Shown: one piece after another, positions 6,129 to 6,472 of the stretch
How the letters are laid out: every line of letters begins with the position of its first letter
Numbering within the stretch: the first letter of the stretch is position 1
Source of the DNA: an uncultured Oscillospiraceae bacterium
Lineage (GTDB): Bacteria; Bacillota; Clostridia; Oscillospirales; Acutalibacteraceae
Length of the DNA stretch: 6,472 nt
Direction: 5' to 3'
Assembly: GCA_900553525.1 (NCBI GenBank)
Contig: USDZ01000102.1
Span: 1 to 6,472 of the forward strand
The notes under the pieces: generated by a model
The model's database searches: none
Seen by the model: only the letters and a program-made list of their open reading frames with translations
Told to the model about the DNA's origin: nothing
Position numbers and translations under genes: made by a program

Positions 6129-6161
6129 ATCCGGTGGCAGGGTTCAGCCTTGCCACCGGAT
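6129..6161 (+). other. Long hairpin after citrate synthase, possible terminator without U tract
   Basis: Arms 6129-6142 and 6148-6161 pair over 14 bp with one G-T wobble and a TTCAG loop. The stem is GC-rich and very stable, but the next bases are GTGTTATAC rather than a T run. It could end or stabilise the citrate synthase mRNA, or act in the leader of the next gene. Confidence 0.6.
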
Positions 6162-6200
6162 GTGTTATACAAGGGAAATTACGGGAAATCGGGTGTACTC

Positions 6201-6472
6201 ATGCAGAGACAGTATAAAAATGCGGCGTTTTTTACGACGGCCATGGTGGCTGTTGTCCTGGCGCTGCGCGTTTGGATTACCCCTCATATGCTGGACCGGC
6301 AGGACAGCCAATATCGCCTGAGCTACATTGTGATCGCCGTCATGGCGTTGGTTATGCTGGGCATTTTGATCTGGACGGGATACCGCCGACGGACACCCCG
6401 GGCGGTATCCGGCGTGTGGCTGAAGCCTACGGCAGTTCTCAGCATGCTGGCGGGTGCGGCATTGGTGCTGAC
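6201..6472 (+). CDS. Multi-pass membrane protein of unknown function, N-terminal part
   Basis: An open frame starts at ATG 6201 and runs off the window end after 90 codons, so the C-terminus is not visible. The translated part starts MQRQYKNAAFF. It has one hydrophobic helix at about 8-26, a second at about 41-61 ending before an Arg-rich turn (YRRRTPR), and the beginning of a third from about 78. The basic residues after helix 2 suggest that this loop is cytoplasmic. I do not recognise a family. The ribosome binding site is weak: GGG at 6191-6193 lies seven bases before the ATG. The possible promoter at 6099-6127 lies about 75 bases upstream, and the gene is separated from citrate synthase by 123 bases. 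Confidence 0.7.
   Translation, partial: MQRQYKNAAFFTTAMVAVVLALRVWITPHMLDRQDSQYRLSYIVIAVMALVMLGILIWTGYRRRTPRAVSGVWLKPTAVLSMLAGAALVL

Overview
The window looks chromosomal and comes from a spore-forming, low-oxygen-type Firmicute of the class Clostridia. An Oscillospiraceae/Ruminococcaceae-like genome is my best guess. The basis is a Firmicute-style 5S rRNA, a SpoIID sporulation protein, strong G-rich Shine-Dalgarno sites, near-consensus sigma-A promoters and moderately GC-rich coding DNA. No mobile element, CRISPR array or tRNA gene is visible.

Layout. (1) Bases 1 to about 77 are the 3' end of a 5S rRNA gene, the tail of a ribosomal RNA operon, closed by a strong intrinsic terminator (82-122). 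(2) A sigma-A promoter (202-230) then drives a tight three-gene plus-strand operon. It encodes an alanine-racemase-fold protein that lacks the family's catalytic residues (294-1340), an Orn/Lys/Arg-decarboxylase-family fold-type I PLP enzyme (1333-2700, overlapping by 8 bases), and a CYTH/triphosphate-tunnel protein (2715-3233). (3) A terminator that should work in both directions (3305-3339) separates this operon from the convergent spoIID gene (3467-4474, minus strand). (4) A 232-base divergent intergenic region holds a near-perfect sigma-A promoter for a citrate synthase gene (4707-6077, plus) and a tentative sigma-E-like promoter for spoIID. (5) A perfect 14-bp hairpin follows citrate synthase, and the window ends inside a gene for a multi-pass membrane protein (from 6201).

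How the genes fit together. Citrate synthase feeds the oxidative branch of the TCA cycle toward 2-oxoglutarate and glutamate. SpoIID is a peptidoglycan hydrolase of spore engulfment. The three-gene operon is the most interesting part. Its first protein keeps the alanine racemase fold signatures but has Glu for the PLP lysine and Leu for the catalytic tyrosine, and it is translationally coupled to a decarboxylase-family enzyme that keeps its own PLP lysine. I infer that the first protein is a non-catalytic paralogue, possibly a binding or regulatory partner of the second. The sequence alone cannot prove this.
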